DNA of 64,000 nt from an uncultured Clostridia bacterium (GTDB lineage Bacteria > Bacillota > Clostridia > Christensenellales > Borkfalkiaceae), in the NCBI GenBank assembly GCA_944336975.1, contig CALVLH010000005.1:45613-109612 (forward strand). Reading direction: 5' to 3'. Position 1 is the stretch's first letter. The number at the start of each line of letters is the position of its first letter. Of the stretch, positions 40,078-48,248 are shown in pieces. A program made the position numbers and the translations under genes. The notes beneath the pieces are model-generated. The model did no database searches. It was not told where the DNA came from and worked only from the letters and a program-made list of their open reading frames with translations.

Positions 40078-42690
40078 TCACGATTTCCGCCTTGCGCGGA
40101 CCGCCGAACGGATCGCTTTATAACATTCGGTCGTCACCGTGGGGACGAAGACGAGTCCCAACCCCGCCAGATACGCCTGCGCGGACAGAATCGAGAAGCC
40201 GAACACGGCGCGCACGCCGGGGATGAGCGCGACGGCGAACGTCAGAACGAGCGAGAGCGCAATCGCGCAGTTGAGATAGCGGTTGGAAAAGGGATTGGAG
40301 AGGAAAATACTGCGCTCCGTGCGCGCATGATAGGCCTGCAACAGCTTGGCGACGGCAAAGACGAGGAAAGCGAGCGTCTGTCCCGCGCTCTCCGTTCCGC
40401 CCGTCATGCATCCGATATAATACGCCGCAAAGGAAATACCGCCGAACACGAACCCCTGAAAGAGGATCTCGAAGAGATACCCGCCCGAAAAGATCCCTTC
40501 CGCCCTTCGCTTGGGCGCGCGCTTCATGAGCGAAGCGTCGCTTCCGTCCAACCCGAGCGCGATGGCGGGGAAACCGTCGGATACGAGATTGATCCACAAA
40601 AGCTGGATGGAAATGAGCGGGGAAGCTCCCCATGCGAGCATCGCCGCAAACACAAGCAGCAGTTCGCCGATGTTGGTGCCGAGCAGGAAGCCGACCACCT
40701 TGCGGATGTTCGCGTAGATCCCCCGCCCCTCTTCCACCGCATCCACGATGGTCGAAAAGTTGTCGTCGGAAAGCGTCATGTCCGCGGCGCCCTTCGCCAC
40801 GTCCGTTCCCGTCACGCCCATCGCACAGCCGATGTCCGCCGCTTTGAGCGCGGGCGCGTCGTTCACGCCGTCACCCGTCATCGCGACGATCTCGCCGCGT
40901 GCCTGCCATGCCTTGACGATGGCGATCTTGTTTTCGGGAGAAACGCGCGCGTACACGGATACCTTGTCCACGCGCTCTGCCAGCTCTTCCGCGGACATGG
41001 TATCCACCTGCGTGCCGAGAAGCGCTTCGTCGCCCTCCCGCAGGATGCCCAGGTCTTTTGCGATCGCGCTCGCCGTGACGAGCGAATCGCCCGTGATCAT
41101 GACGGGGCGGATCCCCGCCTCGCGGCAACGCGCCACCGCCTCCCGCGCTTCGGGACGGGGCGGATCGATCATGCCCAAAAGCCCCAAAAAGGTCAATCCC
41201 GTTTCCCACTCCGAAGGCGGCTCGTCCTCTTTGAGTTCTTTCGCCGCGATCGCGAGCACGCGCAACGCGGACGCGGACATCTCCGCGCATTTTTCTTCCG
41301 CCGTTTTCAGATCGCCCGAAACGGCGCGCGCGGCGACGCTGTCGAACGCGCCTTTGACGATCGCCACCCGCCTCCCGTCCATGCGGTGCACGGAGGTCAT
41401 GAGCTTGCGGTCAGAGTCGAACGGAAGCGTCGCCGTGCGTGGATAGCGGAGATACAGCTCGGCTTTTTCCATGCCGTTTTTCAGCGCCGCGCTCACGATG
41501 CTCGTCTCCGTCGGATCGCCGATGTGCGTTTCCCCGTCCTCCGTCCGCTCCACGCTCCCCTCCGAACAGAGGGTGCCGAGCAGAAGCAGGCGCCGCACCT
41601 GTTCGCCGTTGTGCGCGCCGATCACCTCCTCTGCGCCGCCGTCCGCATAAGCGCGGACGAGCGTCATGCGGTTCTGCGTGAGCGTGCCCGTCTTATCCGA
41701 GCAGATGACGGACGCGCTCCCCAGCGTTTCCACCGCAGGGAGACGACGGATGACCGCGTTCTTTTTCGCCATGCGCTGTACGCCCACGGCGAGCACCACC
41801 GTGACCACGGCGGGGAGTCCTTCGGGAATCGCCGCAACGGCGAGAGATACCGCCGTCATAAACAGTTCCATCGGCTCCTGACCGCTGATCATCCCCATAA
41901 CGAAGATGACCGCGCACACGGCGAGCGCCGCGACGCCGAGATATTTTCCGAGTTTCCCGAGTTTTTTCTGCAAGGGCGTCGCTTCCTGCTTTTCGCCCGA
42001 GAGCAACGCCGCGATCTTGCCCGTTTCCGTCGCCATGCCCGTACGCGTAACGATCGCCTTTCCCGTCCCGTAAGTGACATATGTGCCCGCAAAAACCTCG
42101 TTCGACCGCTCCGCGACGGGCGCGTTTTCGGGAACTTCCGCCGCCGCATCCTTCTCCGCCGCCACCGATTCGCCCGTAAGCGCCGATTCCTCACATTTGA
42201 GCGAATGGCTTTCGGCGAGCCGTCCGTCCGCAGGGACGAAATCGCCCGCCTCCAGAAGAACGACGTCGCCCGGAACGAGCAGGCTTGCGGGAATGACGCG
42301 CACTTTCCCTTCGCGCAATACGCGGGCGGTGGGCGCGGACAGCTTTTTCAGCGCTTCCAGCGCCTTTTCCGCCTTGCTCTCCTGTATGACGCCGAGCACG
42401 GCGTCGGCGATGACTACCCCGAGAATGAGCACGGGTTCGAGCAGTTCGATGAGATCCGCCCCGCCGTCGGCAAAAGCAAGTCCGAAGGAGACTGCCGCCG
42501 CCACGAGCAGGATGAGGATCATCATGTCTTTGAATTGCTCAAAAAAGCGGCGCACAAGGCTCTTCTTTTTTCCCTCGGAAAGACGGTTCTCGCCGTAACG
42601 CTCCGTTCGTGCGGCGGCTTCCGTCTCGCTGAGTCCCTGCGTGAGCTCCGTCTGCAACGCGATCTGCATTTGCCTTTTATCTTCCGTCAT
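40078..42690 (-). CDS. Cation-transporting P-type ATPase, P2A (SERCA-like)
   Basis: An 870-residue membrane pump. The phosphorylated aspartate is Asp332 in CSDKTGTLTQNR; the actuator loop EESALTGES, TM4 motif AAIPEGLPAVV and hinge MTGDGVNDAPALK are intact, with about ten transmembrane segments. The PEGL motif and six-helix C-terminal region (LLWINLVSDGFPAIALG) place it in P2A, mostly Ca2+ (sometimes Mn2+ or Na+) exporters. It has a GGAGGG site and ends at a terminator. A CDF cation transporter gene lies directly upstream on the same strand, separated by a GC-rich inverted repeat; the two may form a cation-homeostasis pair, though they seem separately transcribed. Confidence 0.9.
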   Translation of the reverse strand: MTEDKRQMQIALQTELTQGLSETEAAARTERYGENRLSEGKKKSLVRRFFEQFKDMMILILLVAAAVSFGLAFADGGADLIELLEPVLILGVVIADAVLGVIQESKAEKALEALKKLSAPTARVLREGKVRVIPASLLVPGDVVLLEAGDFVPADGRLAESHSLKCEESALTGESVAAEKDAAAEVPENAPVAERSNEVFAGTYVTYGTGKAIVTRTGMATETGKIAALLSGEKQEATPLQKKLGKLGKYLGVAALAVCAVIFVMGMISGQEPMELFMTAVSLAVAAIPEGLPAVVTVVLAVGVQRMAKKNAVIRRLPAVETLGSASVICSDKTGTLTQNRMTLVRAYADGGAEEVIGAHNGEQVRRLLLLGTLCSEGSVERTEDGETHIGDPTETSIVSAALKNGMEKAELYLRYPRTATLPFDSDRKLMTSVHRMDGRRVAIVKGAFDSVAARAVSGDLKTAEEKCAEMSASALRVLAIAAKELKEDEPPSEWETGLTFLGLLGMIDPPRPEAREAVARCREAGIRPVMITGDSLVTASAIAKDLGILREGDEALLGTQVDTMSAEELAERVDKVSVYARVSPENKIAIVKAWQARGEIVAMTGDGVNDAPALKAADIGCAMGVTGTDVAKGAADMTLSDDNFSTIVDAVEEGRGIYANIRKVVGFLLGTNIGELLLVFAAMLAWGASPLISIQLLWINLVSDGFPAIALGLDGSDASLMKRAPKRRAEGIFSGGYLFEILFQGFVFGGISFAAYYIGCMTGGTESAGQTLAFLVFAVAKLLQAYHARTERSIFLSNPFSNRYLNCAIALSLVLTFAVALIPGVRAVFGFSILSAQAYLAGLGLVFVPTVTTECYKAIRSAVRARRKS

Positions 42691-42776
42691 AGTCCCTCCG
42701 AACGCCGAGTATTTTCGTTATACCCCTTTATACCCCGCCGCCGCGGCGCGCAAACGCGCGGCGCGGCGTACGGCGC

Positions 42777-42797
42777 AAATATTACAAAAATATTACA
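42777..42797. promoter_or_regulatory. Tandem direct repeat upstream of the P2A ATPase
   Basis: The decamer AAATATTACA occurs twice, 11 bp apart (42777-42786 and 42788-42797), one helical turn, in an otherwise GC-rich gap. It could be an operator or part of a promoter for the ATPase gene. Confidence 0.35.
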
Positions 42798-42830
42798 TTT
42801 TCCGCTCTCTTGCACGGGCGTGCGGAGCGC

Positions 42831-43955
42831 TTATTCCCGCTCAACGGTAACGACGGGATCGTACGCCCCCATCTGCCTCACCTTGCGGTTGATCTCTTCG
42901 AGCACTTCGCCGTTCTGTCTGGGGCAATCGAAAGGCACGGTCACGTCGAAGATGACTTTGGTGATCTTCTCCCCGCGCACGATGCGAAAATCGTGTAGCC
43001 CGAAAGAGGCGTCCAGCGCTTCCAGCGCCGCCCTCACCTGTTCGCGCAGGCGGTTCGCCGTCTCGTCGTCCGTCACGATAGGATCGAGATGCCCCGTCAA
43101 AAGGATATTCGTCTCCTCCGCAAAACGGCGTTCGATCTCGTCGATGCGCTCGTGCGCGACGAGCACGGGGACCTTCGCGTCCATCTCGATGTGTACGCTC
43201 GCGAAGAATTTATCCGGTCCGTAACTGTAAACGTGCAGATCGTGCAACCCGAGCACCCCCTCCCCCGCGAGCACGCGGCGGCGGATGTCCGCGATCATCT
43301 CGGGATCGGGCGCCTGCCCCAACAGTTTGGACGTCGCTTCGCGGAAGATCCCCACGCCCTGCCAGCCGATAAAGAGGGCGACGAGCGCGCCCGCATATCC
43401 GTCGGCGGGAAGCGAGGCAAATTCCGCGACGGCAAGCCCGATCAGCACCGCCGCCGTCGCGAGACAGTCGCACGCGCTGTCCACCGCCGCCGCTTTCAGC
43501 ACGTCCGAACGGATCTTCTTTCCCACAGAGCGGTAATAGAAAAACATCCCGCCTTTGACGAAAAAAGAAACGCAGAGCACGGCGACCGCGGCGGGCGCGA
43601 CGGCGGGCAGACTGCCCTGCACGATCTTGCTCACCGATTTGCGCAGGAGCTCGAAGGCGAGCAGAAACACGATGAGCGAAATGACCATCGCCGCGACGTA
43701 TTCCGCCCGCTGATGCCCGTAAGGATGCTCCTTATCCGCGGGCTTGGAAGCGATACGGAAGGAAACGAGAGAGATGACGCTGCTCCCGCAGTCGCTCAGA
43801 TTGTTGACGCCGTCCGCAAAGACGGAGACAAGCCCAGTGAAGAACCCGACCGCCATTTTCGAAGCGGCGAGCAGAAAATTGAGAACGATCCCGACGGCGC
43901 TGGCAATCTTGCCGCTGCGCTCGCGTACGGGAGCCGTTTGTGTGATTTCGGACAT
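42831..43955 (-). CDS. Cation diffusion facilitator (CDF) transporter
   Basis: A 374-residue CDF-family exporter with six membrane spans and a cytoplasmic C-terminal domain. Metal-site motifs: DGVNNLSDCGSS in TM2, HPYGHQRAEY before TM3, and DSACDCLATA in TM5. CDF proteins export Zn2+, Fe2+, Mn2+ or related ions by proton exchange; the ion is not readable. The C-terminal part (HIEMDAKVPVLVAHERIDEI) is longer than the minimal family and contains a duplicated α/β dimerisation-type fold. Start taken at 43955 after GGAGGG; a longer frame has no ribosome-binding site. Confidence 0.9.
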   Translation of the reverse strand: MSEITQTAPVRERSGKIASAVGIVLNFLLAASKMAVGFFTGLVSVFADGVNNLSDCGSSVISLVSFRIASKPADKEHPYGHQRAEYVAAMVISLIVFLLAFELLRKSVSKIVQGSLPAVAPAAVAVLCVSFFVKGGMFFYYRSVGKKIRSDVLKAAAVDSACDCLATAAVLIGLAVAEFASLPADGYAGALVALFIGWQGVGIFREATSKLLGQAPDPEMIADIRRRVLAGEGVLGLHDLHVYSYGPDKFFASVHIEMDAKVPVLVAHERIDEIERRFAEETNILLTGHLDPIVTDDETANRLREQVRAALEALDASFGLHDFRIVRGEKITKVIFDVTVPFDCPRQNGEVLEEINRKVRQMGAYDPVVTVERE

Positions 43956-43983
43956 ATCATTCCCTCCGAAATGAGATATTACC

Positions 43984-44012
43984 ATTATACACGCTGCGCG
44001 CGCTTTTGTCAC
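43984..44012 (-). promoter_or_regulatory. CDF transporter promoter
   Basis: GTGACA (44007-44012), 17 bases, TATAAT (43984-43989) on the minus strand, 29 bases ahead of the ATG. Confidence 0.75.
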
Positions 44013-44156
44013 ACGATTTTCCCCTTCCGCTTTCCCTTCCCGCACGCAAAAGCGCAAAAGGCGCCCGATCGGGTATATTTCCCCGCATAGCGGGCAATGA
44101 TTAAAGCGCAGCAAACAACGCTGAAAGCGCAGTGGGCAAAATCTTTCTTCTTTACA

Positions 44157-44162
44157 TATAAT
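44157..44162 (+). promoter_or_regulatory. -10 element of the mazF gene
   Basis: TATAAT at 44157-44162, 35 bases before the ATG; the -35 region (TGGGCA, 18 bases upstream) is weak. Confidence 0.5.
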
Positions 44163-44197
44163 AGATCGGAAGGGTTTCCCACAAAAGAAGGTAACAG

Positions 44198-44557
44198 ATG
44201 AACATCAAACGCGGAGAACTGTACTATGCCGATCTTTCCCCCGTCGTCGGGAGCGAACAGGGGGGCGTACGCCCCGTGCTCGTCGTACAGAACGACACGG
44301 GTAACAAATACTCTCCCACCGTCATCGCGGCGGCAGTCACCAGCAAGATCCACAAAGCGCGCCTGCCCACGCATATCGAACTCCCTTCCGCATTCGGGCT
44401 GGCGAAAGACAGCGTCATCCTGCTCGAACAGATCCGCACGCTCGACAAACGGCGGCTGATGTCGCGCATCGGCGAACTCCCCGCCGAGACCATGTCGCGC
44501 GTCAACCGCGCCATCCTCATCAGTCTCGGGTTCGAACCCGACTCCCCTTCCGCTTAA
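44198..44557 (+). CDS. mazF: MazF/PemK-type endoribonuclease toxin, no antitoxin gene adjacent
   Basis: A 119-residue MazF-family RNase, which cuts mRNA at short sequences and slows growth. Family hallmarks: [31 protein letters not shown] at the N-terminus with the catalytic arginine in GGVRP, and [16 protein letters not shown]. It matches the Firmicutes NdoA/EndoA type. The expected upstream MazE antitoxin is absent: the preceding 180 bases hold only a 34-codon frame without ribosome-binding site. GAAGG precedes the ATG. The antitoxin may lie elsewhere or be replaced by another control. Ends at a strong terminator. Confidence 0.88.
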   Translation: MNIKRGELYYADLSPVVGSEQGGVRPVLVVQNDTGNKYSPTVIAAAVTSKIHKARLPTHIELPSAFGLAKDSVILLEQIRTLDKRRLMSRIGELPAETMSRVNRAILISLGFEPDSPSA

Positions 44558-44563
44558 ACGATC

Positions 44564-44593
44564 GCCCCGCGAAAGCGAATGCTTTCACGGGGC
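44564..44593 (+). terminator. mazF terminator
   Basis: GCCCCG/CGGGGC and GAAAGC/GCTTTC form a stem around GAAT, followed by seven T residues. Confidence 0.85.
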
Positions 44594-44621
44594 GCTTTTT
44601 TTGTTCTGCGCCGACAAGGAT

Positions 44622-45572
44622 TCAATATCCCAGGCGGCAATCGACGGCGTTGAGCGTGCGCTCGCCGTTGAGATAACGCAGTACGTTTTCCGTGACGTCC
44701 TGCACATAACGCTCGTGCCCGTCGCTGAGCTGCATCGCCTTGTGCGAGGAGAGCAGGATATTTTGCAACGTCTCAAAGGGATAATCGAAGGGTTTGAGGC
44801 GGTCGCGCACGGTCGCGGGCTTTTCCCGCCAGGTATCGATCGCCGCGCCCGCCAACGCGCCCGAGGAGAGCGCCTCGTAGAGCGCCGCCTCGTCGATGCA
44901 GTTGCTCCGCCCGACGTTGACGATATATTTCCCGCGAAGCAGAGAAAAGATCTTTCCGTCGAACATCTTATCCGTCGCGCCCGTTTTGGGAAGGCTGAGG
45001 AAGAGGATGTCCGCCGCCGCGCACAACTCTTCGAGCGACGCGACCGTGCCGATCCCGTCATAGTCCTTGCCGCGATCGATGGTATAGCTCTCGATACCGT
45101 TGGCGCGCAGGAGCGCGTGGATTTCCCTGCCGATATGCCCGTACCCCACGATACCCGCCTTCATGTTGAAGAGGCTCTTCCAATAGGGATTATCGTTCGC
45201 CCAGTCGCCCTGCCGCATCCTGCGGTCAAATTCGGCGATCCTGCTCACCAGCGCAGCGGCGAGAGAAAAGGCATAATGCGCGATATATCGGGAATTGATG
45301 TGCGAATTGAACAGGCTGATGCCACGTTTGGCAAATTCCCCGACGGGGAAATCGTCCACGCCCGTCTTATAGGCGAACACGGCTTTCAGGCGATCCGCCG
45401 CGGCGAGCTTTTCCGCGGGGAGCTTTTTCCCGATGAACACGTCCGTCCCTTCCAGAGAGAAATGCTCGAGATCCGCGATCTGCACGTCCGCATACGTGCG
45501 GAGCGTGCCGTACATCTTCGCGAACGCTTCGTCCATTCCCGCTATGCTCAGACAGATTTTACATTTTTTCAT
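44622..45572 (-). CDS. D-isomer-specific 2-hydroxyacid dehydrogenase
   Basis: A 316-residue NAD(P)-dependent oxidoreductase. The nucleotide-binding motif GYGHIGREIHALL (residues 143-155) and IVNVGRSNCIDEAAL, with the substrate-binding arginine, are present; His277 in LLSSHKAMQL is the predicted catalytic acid. The family includes phosphoglycerate, glyoxylate/hydroxypyruvate and hydroxyisocaproate dehydrogenases; the substrate is not readable. It overlaps the kinase gene by four bases. A ketodeoxygluconate-type kinase and a 2-hydroxyacid dehydrogenase together suggest breakdown of a sugar acid, but the pathway is incomplete here. Confidence 0.82.
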   Translation of the reverse strand: MKKCKICLSIAGMDEAFAKMYGTLRTYADVQIADLEHFSLEGTDVFIGKKLPAEKLAAADRLKAVFAYKTGVDDFPVGEFAKRGISLFNSHINSRYIAHYAFSLAAALVSRIAEFDRRMRQGDWANDNPYWKSLFNMKAGIVGYGHIGREIHALLRANGIESYTIDRGKDYDGIGTVASLEELCAAADILFLSLPKTGATDKMFDGKIFSLLRGKYIVNVGRSNCIDEAALYEALSSGALAGAAIDTWREKPATVRDRLKPFDYPFETLQNILLSSHKAMQLSDGHERYVQDVTENVLRYLNGERTLNAVDCRLGY

Positions 45573-46531
45573 TTGACGGTCTCCAAAACAGTTTGATAGC
45601 GCAGGACGTCGTCCGCCCCGAGCGTAAAAGTATCCCCCTTCAGGGTATGTTTGAGGGCAAAGGCGGATACGGCGAACGCGATCGCCGCCTCTTCGTCCTG
45701 CCCCGTCAGCAACGCGTGCAACATCGCCGCGTCAAACGCGTCTCCCCCGCCGATCTTTTCCTTCACGGGGAAGACGTATTCCGTCGAGCGGAAGATCTTC
45801 CCGTCCCCGTTCAGCACCGCGACCGTCACGGCGTGGCGGTCGGGCGCAAGGATGCGCCTGTCGCGCAGGACGAGATGTCCGCATTCGGGATAGCGGGCGA
45901 AAAACCCCGCCTCGTCCGTATCCAGGAACGCGCCGAGATCGAGATGGCTCGCGAGCGCGATGTCCGCATAACGCATGACTTCGCGGAACACCTTTCCCGC
46001 CGCTTCCGTCGTCCACAGCTTCGCGCGGTAATTGAAATCGAAACTCACGGGGATCCCCCTGCGCTTCGCCTCTTTCACCAGGCGGAAGGAAAGCCGCCGC
46101 GCGCTCTCCGACAGGGCGAAGGAAATGCCGCTGATGTGGAACAGCGCCGCGTCCGCGAATACCTTGTCATAATCGAACGCGTCCTCGTCCAACCTCGCGA
46201 CCTCGGAGAATTTTCGGTAATAGATGACGTTCGCGCCGCGGCTCCCGTCGCCGCTTTCCAAAAAATACAGTCCGAGCAGATCGCCCCGCACGATGACGTC
46301 GGACGTGTCGATGCCGAAGTGTTCCAGGTGCTTCCGACACGCCTCTCCGAGCGCATTGTCCGGGAGAGCGGTCAGGTATTTGGTCTCGTGCCCGAAGGCT
46401 GCCATCGCCGCGAGCACGTTGGCTTCCGTCCCGCCGTAGCACGCGTCGAACGCGTCGCTTTCCGCGATGGTCGCCGCTCCCGCCGACAGGCGGAGCATGA
46501 TCTCTCCGAATGAAACGATTTTTCCCTGCAT
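45569..46531 (-). CDS. PfkB-family sugar kinase, 2-keto-3-deoxygluconate kinase type
   Basis: A 320-residue kinase. N-terminal SFGEIMLRLSAG and GGTEANVLAAMAAFGH, and C-terminal KIGGGDAFDAAML with predicted catalytic Asp264 (GGGD in place of the usual GAGD), match ketodeoxygluconate kinases. The product would be 2-keto-3-deoxy-6-phosphogluconate, but no KDPG aldolase is nearby, so another sugar or sugar acid is possible. Start chosen at 46531 after GGAGGAAG; upstream extension overlaps the Nudix-like gene. Middle gene of a three-gene operon. Confidence 0.8.
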   Translation of the reverse strand: MQGKIVSFGEIMLRLSAGAATIAESDAFDACYGGTEANVLAAMAAFGHETKYLTALPDNALGEACRKHLEHFGIDTSDVIVRGDLLGLYFLESGDGSRGANVIYYRKFSEVARLDEDAFDYDKVFADAALFHISGISFALSESARRLSFRLVKEAKRRGIPVSFDFNYRAKLWTTEAAGKVFREVMRYADIALASHLDLGAFLDTDEAGFFARYPECGHLVLRDRRILAPDRHAVTVAVLNGDGKIFRSTEYVFPVKEKIGGGDAFDAAMLHALLTGQDEEAAIAFAVSAFALKHTLKGDTFTLGADDVLRYQTVLETVK

Positions 46532-46544
46532 GATCTTCCTCCGT

Positions 46545-48074
46545 TCAGAAACGGACGTCGCGCTGCAATCTCTCGCGACAGACGCCCGCAAAACTCAGGC
46601 ACGCCAGGAACGCCTCGCCGCACTCCTTGTCGATCGTGCCGTCCCAATGATATGTCAGGCGGTATCCGAACCCCTCGAACGCCTGCGCCGCGGCAGAAAC
46701 GCGCGGGCGGAATTTGCGGCGTATCCGCTTGGCGGTGCGCGCCCGCATCTTCATGACGTAACCGAAATTGATCTGCACGTCGCGGTAACGGACGAGATAG
46801 AAGGCGCTGTCCAGCTTATCTTTGCCGAGCGACGGCAATACTTCGCCCTTTTCTCCGCGCCCCTCCGACGCACGCTTCGCCTTTTCCTGCAACCGCGCGA
46901 CGAGCTGTTCCGCCGTGTAATCGGCGACGACGTAAAAATAGAAATTCGGCTTCCCGCCCTCGAGCAGATCGCGCGCGACGCCCAGAAAATTCTCCGCGAC
47001 GGAGAAAGGAAGCAGATCTTCTTCCCCCAGCCCGAAATTCTTGGCGAGCGTGGAGAGGATGATCTTTTTGAAATTGCGCTCCGCGACAGCGGGATCGTCT
47101 GAGATCGTCCCGTCCGCATCCAGCAAAAGGTCGCTCTCCTTCATCGCCAGGGAAATGGGCTGAGCGAACTTATCTTTCCATGTCGTCTTCTTTCTGCCCC
47201 GCTTTTCCACCAGGATATATCCGTCGCGCGTGAAGATAAGCCCGTTGATGCCGATCTGATTGCCGAGCATCGTCTCGCTGAGCGGAGATACGGTATTCTT
47301 GAATTCATAGACCTCGCGCACGGAAACGCTGCCATTGAGACGGTAATCCATACAACGGTTGGTCACCAGCATGTGAAAATACTGCGAACGCTCTGTATAG
47401 ACGTCCAGCACGCCCTCCCGAAAGCGCAGATCTTTCAACCGCACCGTGACGGAATTGTGCACGGAGGAAGTGTGATGCGCCTCGAGAAGCTGTAAGGCAT
47501 TCTCGCGCACGAACGCGGGCAGTTCGCTGCGCTGCGTCGAATCATGAAAGCGCAGGACCGCGTCTCCCTTTACGTTGGCATAGACGCAGACGCTGGAAAG
47601 ATACAACCTGCCGTCCATGTAATCCGAGATCTCCTTTTCGCGGCGCTTATGTTCCGCGGAATAGCGGTCCTTGACCATGTTTGCGGGCTTGCGGCGGCGG
47701 GACGGCACGCATTCCAGATACATGAACGCGCCTTTCTCGTCGTAGATATTCTCCTCCCCGCTCAGCTCGCGCATGGGGTGTCCGTGATATTGAGAGATGA
47801 TCTTGTGATGATCGTCCTCGATCTTGAGCGACTCTTCCAGCACGCGTTTACCGCGCAACACGAGCTTCGCGACGATGAGAGACAGCGCCGCGGCGAGGAA
47901 GATGGACAGCACGTCCGGGCTCGTGACGATCTCGAGAATCTCCGCCCAAGCGCCCCGTTCCGAGGCGAACGCCCCGCTCAGCCAGAAGATGATCGCCGCG
48001 CAAGCGAGCCAAAAGACGATCTGCACCCAGAAATTACTGTAAACGCGTTTGAGAAATTTTAATAGTTTTTTCAT
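46545..48074 (-). CDS. Two-TM membrane protein with a degenerate Nudix-like domain
   Basis: A 509-residue protein I do not recognise as a named family. Two N-terminal hydrophobic segments (about 15-33, FWVQIVFWLACAAIIFWL; and 53-71, VLSIFLAAALSLIVAKLVL) are followed by a basic linker, an uncharacterised domain (about 90-260) and a region (about 268-400) that begins IGINGLIFTRDGYILVEKRG, the first β-strands of a Nudix fold. The catalytic Nudix box (GX5EX7REUXEEXGU) is not intact: AVAERNFKKIILSTLAKNFG lies where it should be, so activity is doubtful. The end is arginine-rich. It leads an operon with a KDG-type kinase and a dehydrogenase, behind a clear promoter. Confidence 0.55.
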   Translation of the reverse strand: MKKLLKFLKRVYSNFWVQIVFWLACAAIIFWLSGAFASERGAWAEILEIVTSPDVLSIFLAAALSLIVAKLVLRGKRVLEESLKIEDDHHKIISQYHGHPMRELSGEENIYDEKGAFMYLECVPSRRRKPANMVKDRYSAEHKRREKEISDYMDGRLYLSSVCVYANVKGDAVLRFHDSTQRSELPAFVRENALQLLEAHHTSSVHNSVTVRLKDLRFREGVLDVYTERSQYFHMLVTNRCMDYRLNGSVSVREVYEFKNTVSPLSETMLGNQIGINGLIFTRDGYILVEKRGRKKTTWKDKFAQPISLAMKESDLLLDADGTISDDPAVAERNFKKIILSTLAKNFGLGEEDLLPFSVAENFLGVARDLLEGGKPNFYFYVVADYTAEQLVARLQEKAKRASEGRGEKGEVLPSLGKDKLDSAFYLVRYRDVQINFGYVMKMRARTAKRIRRKFRPRVSAAAQAFEGFGYRLTYHWDGTIDKECGEAFLACLSFAGVCRERLQRDVRF

Positions 48075-48121
48075 ACGATACCCCGATGAAAACGTCTGAA
48101 CCCGGCTGTCGCATTTCTTTC

Positions 48122-48150
48122 AGTATAACACACGCCGCCCCTGCCGTCAA
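48122..48150 (-). promoter_or_regulatory. Promoter of the Nudix-like/kinase/dehydrogenase operon
   Basis: TTGACG (48145-48150), 17 bases, TATACT (48122-48127) on the minus strand; the leader to the ATG at 48074 is about 40 bases. Confidence 0.8.
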
Positions 48151-48208
48151 TCGCCGAAGCGAAAAAAACGCACCCGCGGGGCAAAAAAGCTGTCCGTGCG
48201 TAACAAAA

Positions 48209-48232
48209 CAAGCCCGGCAAACGCCGGGCTTG
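48209..48232 (-). terminator. pnp terminator
   Basis: Ten-base perfect stem (48209-48218 with 48223-48232), AAAC loop, followed on the minus strand by TTTTGTT. Confidence 0.85.
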
Positions 48233-48248
48233 CGCCATGACCGACAGG

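Noticed and set aside
42691-42830. yybP-ykoY manganese riboswitch upstream of the P2A ATPase
   Set aside because: The conserved paired GGGGAGUA-type loops were not found; the gap is a GC-rich inverted repeat plus AT decamers.
40012-43224. A 1070-codon plus-strand open frame opposite the P2A ATPase and CDF genes
   Set aside because: It is antisense to two clear genes, has low-complexity Arg/His-rich peptide, no ribosome-binding site, and arises from GC-rich codon use.
44097-44201. A 34-codon frame overlapping the mazF start by ATGA, possible antitoxin
   Set aside because: It contains the mazF -10 element, has no ribosome-binding site and shows no MazE-like sequence.
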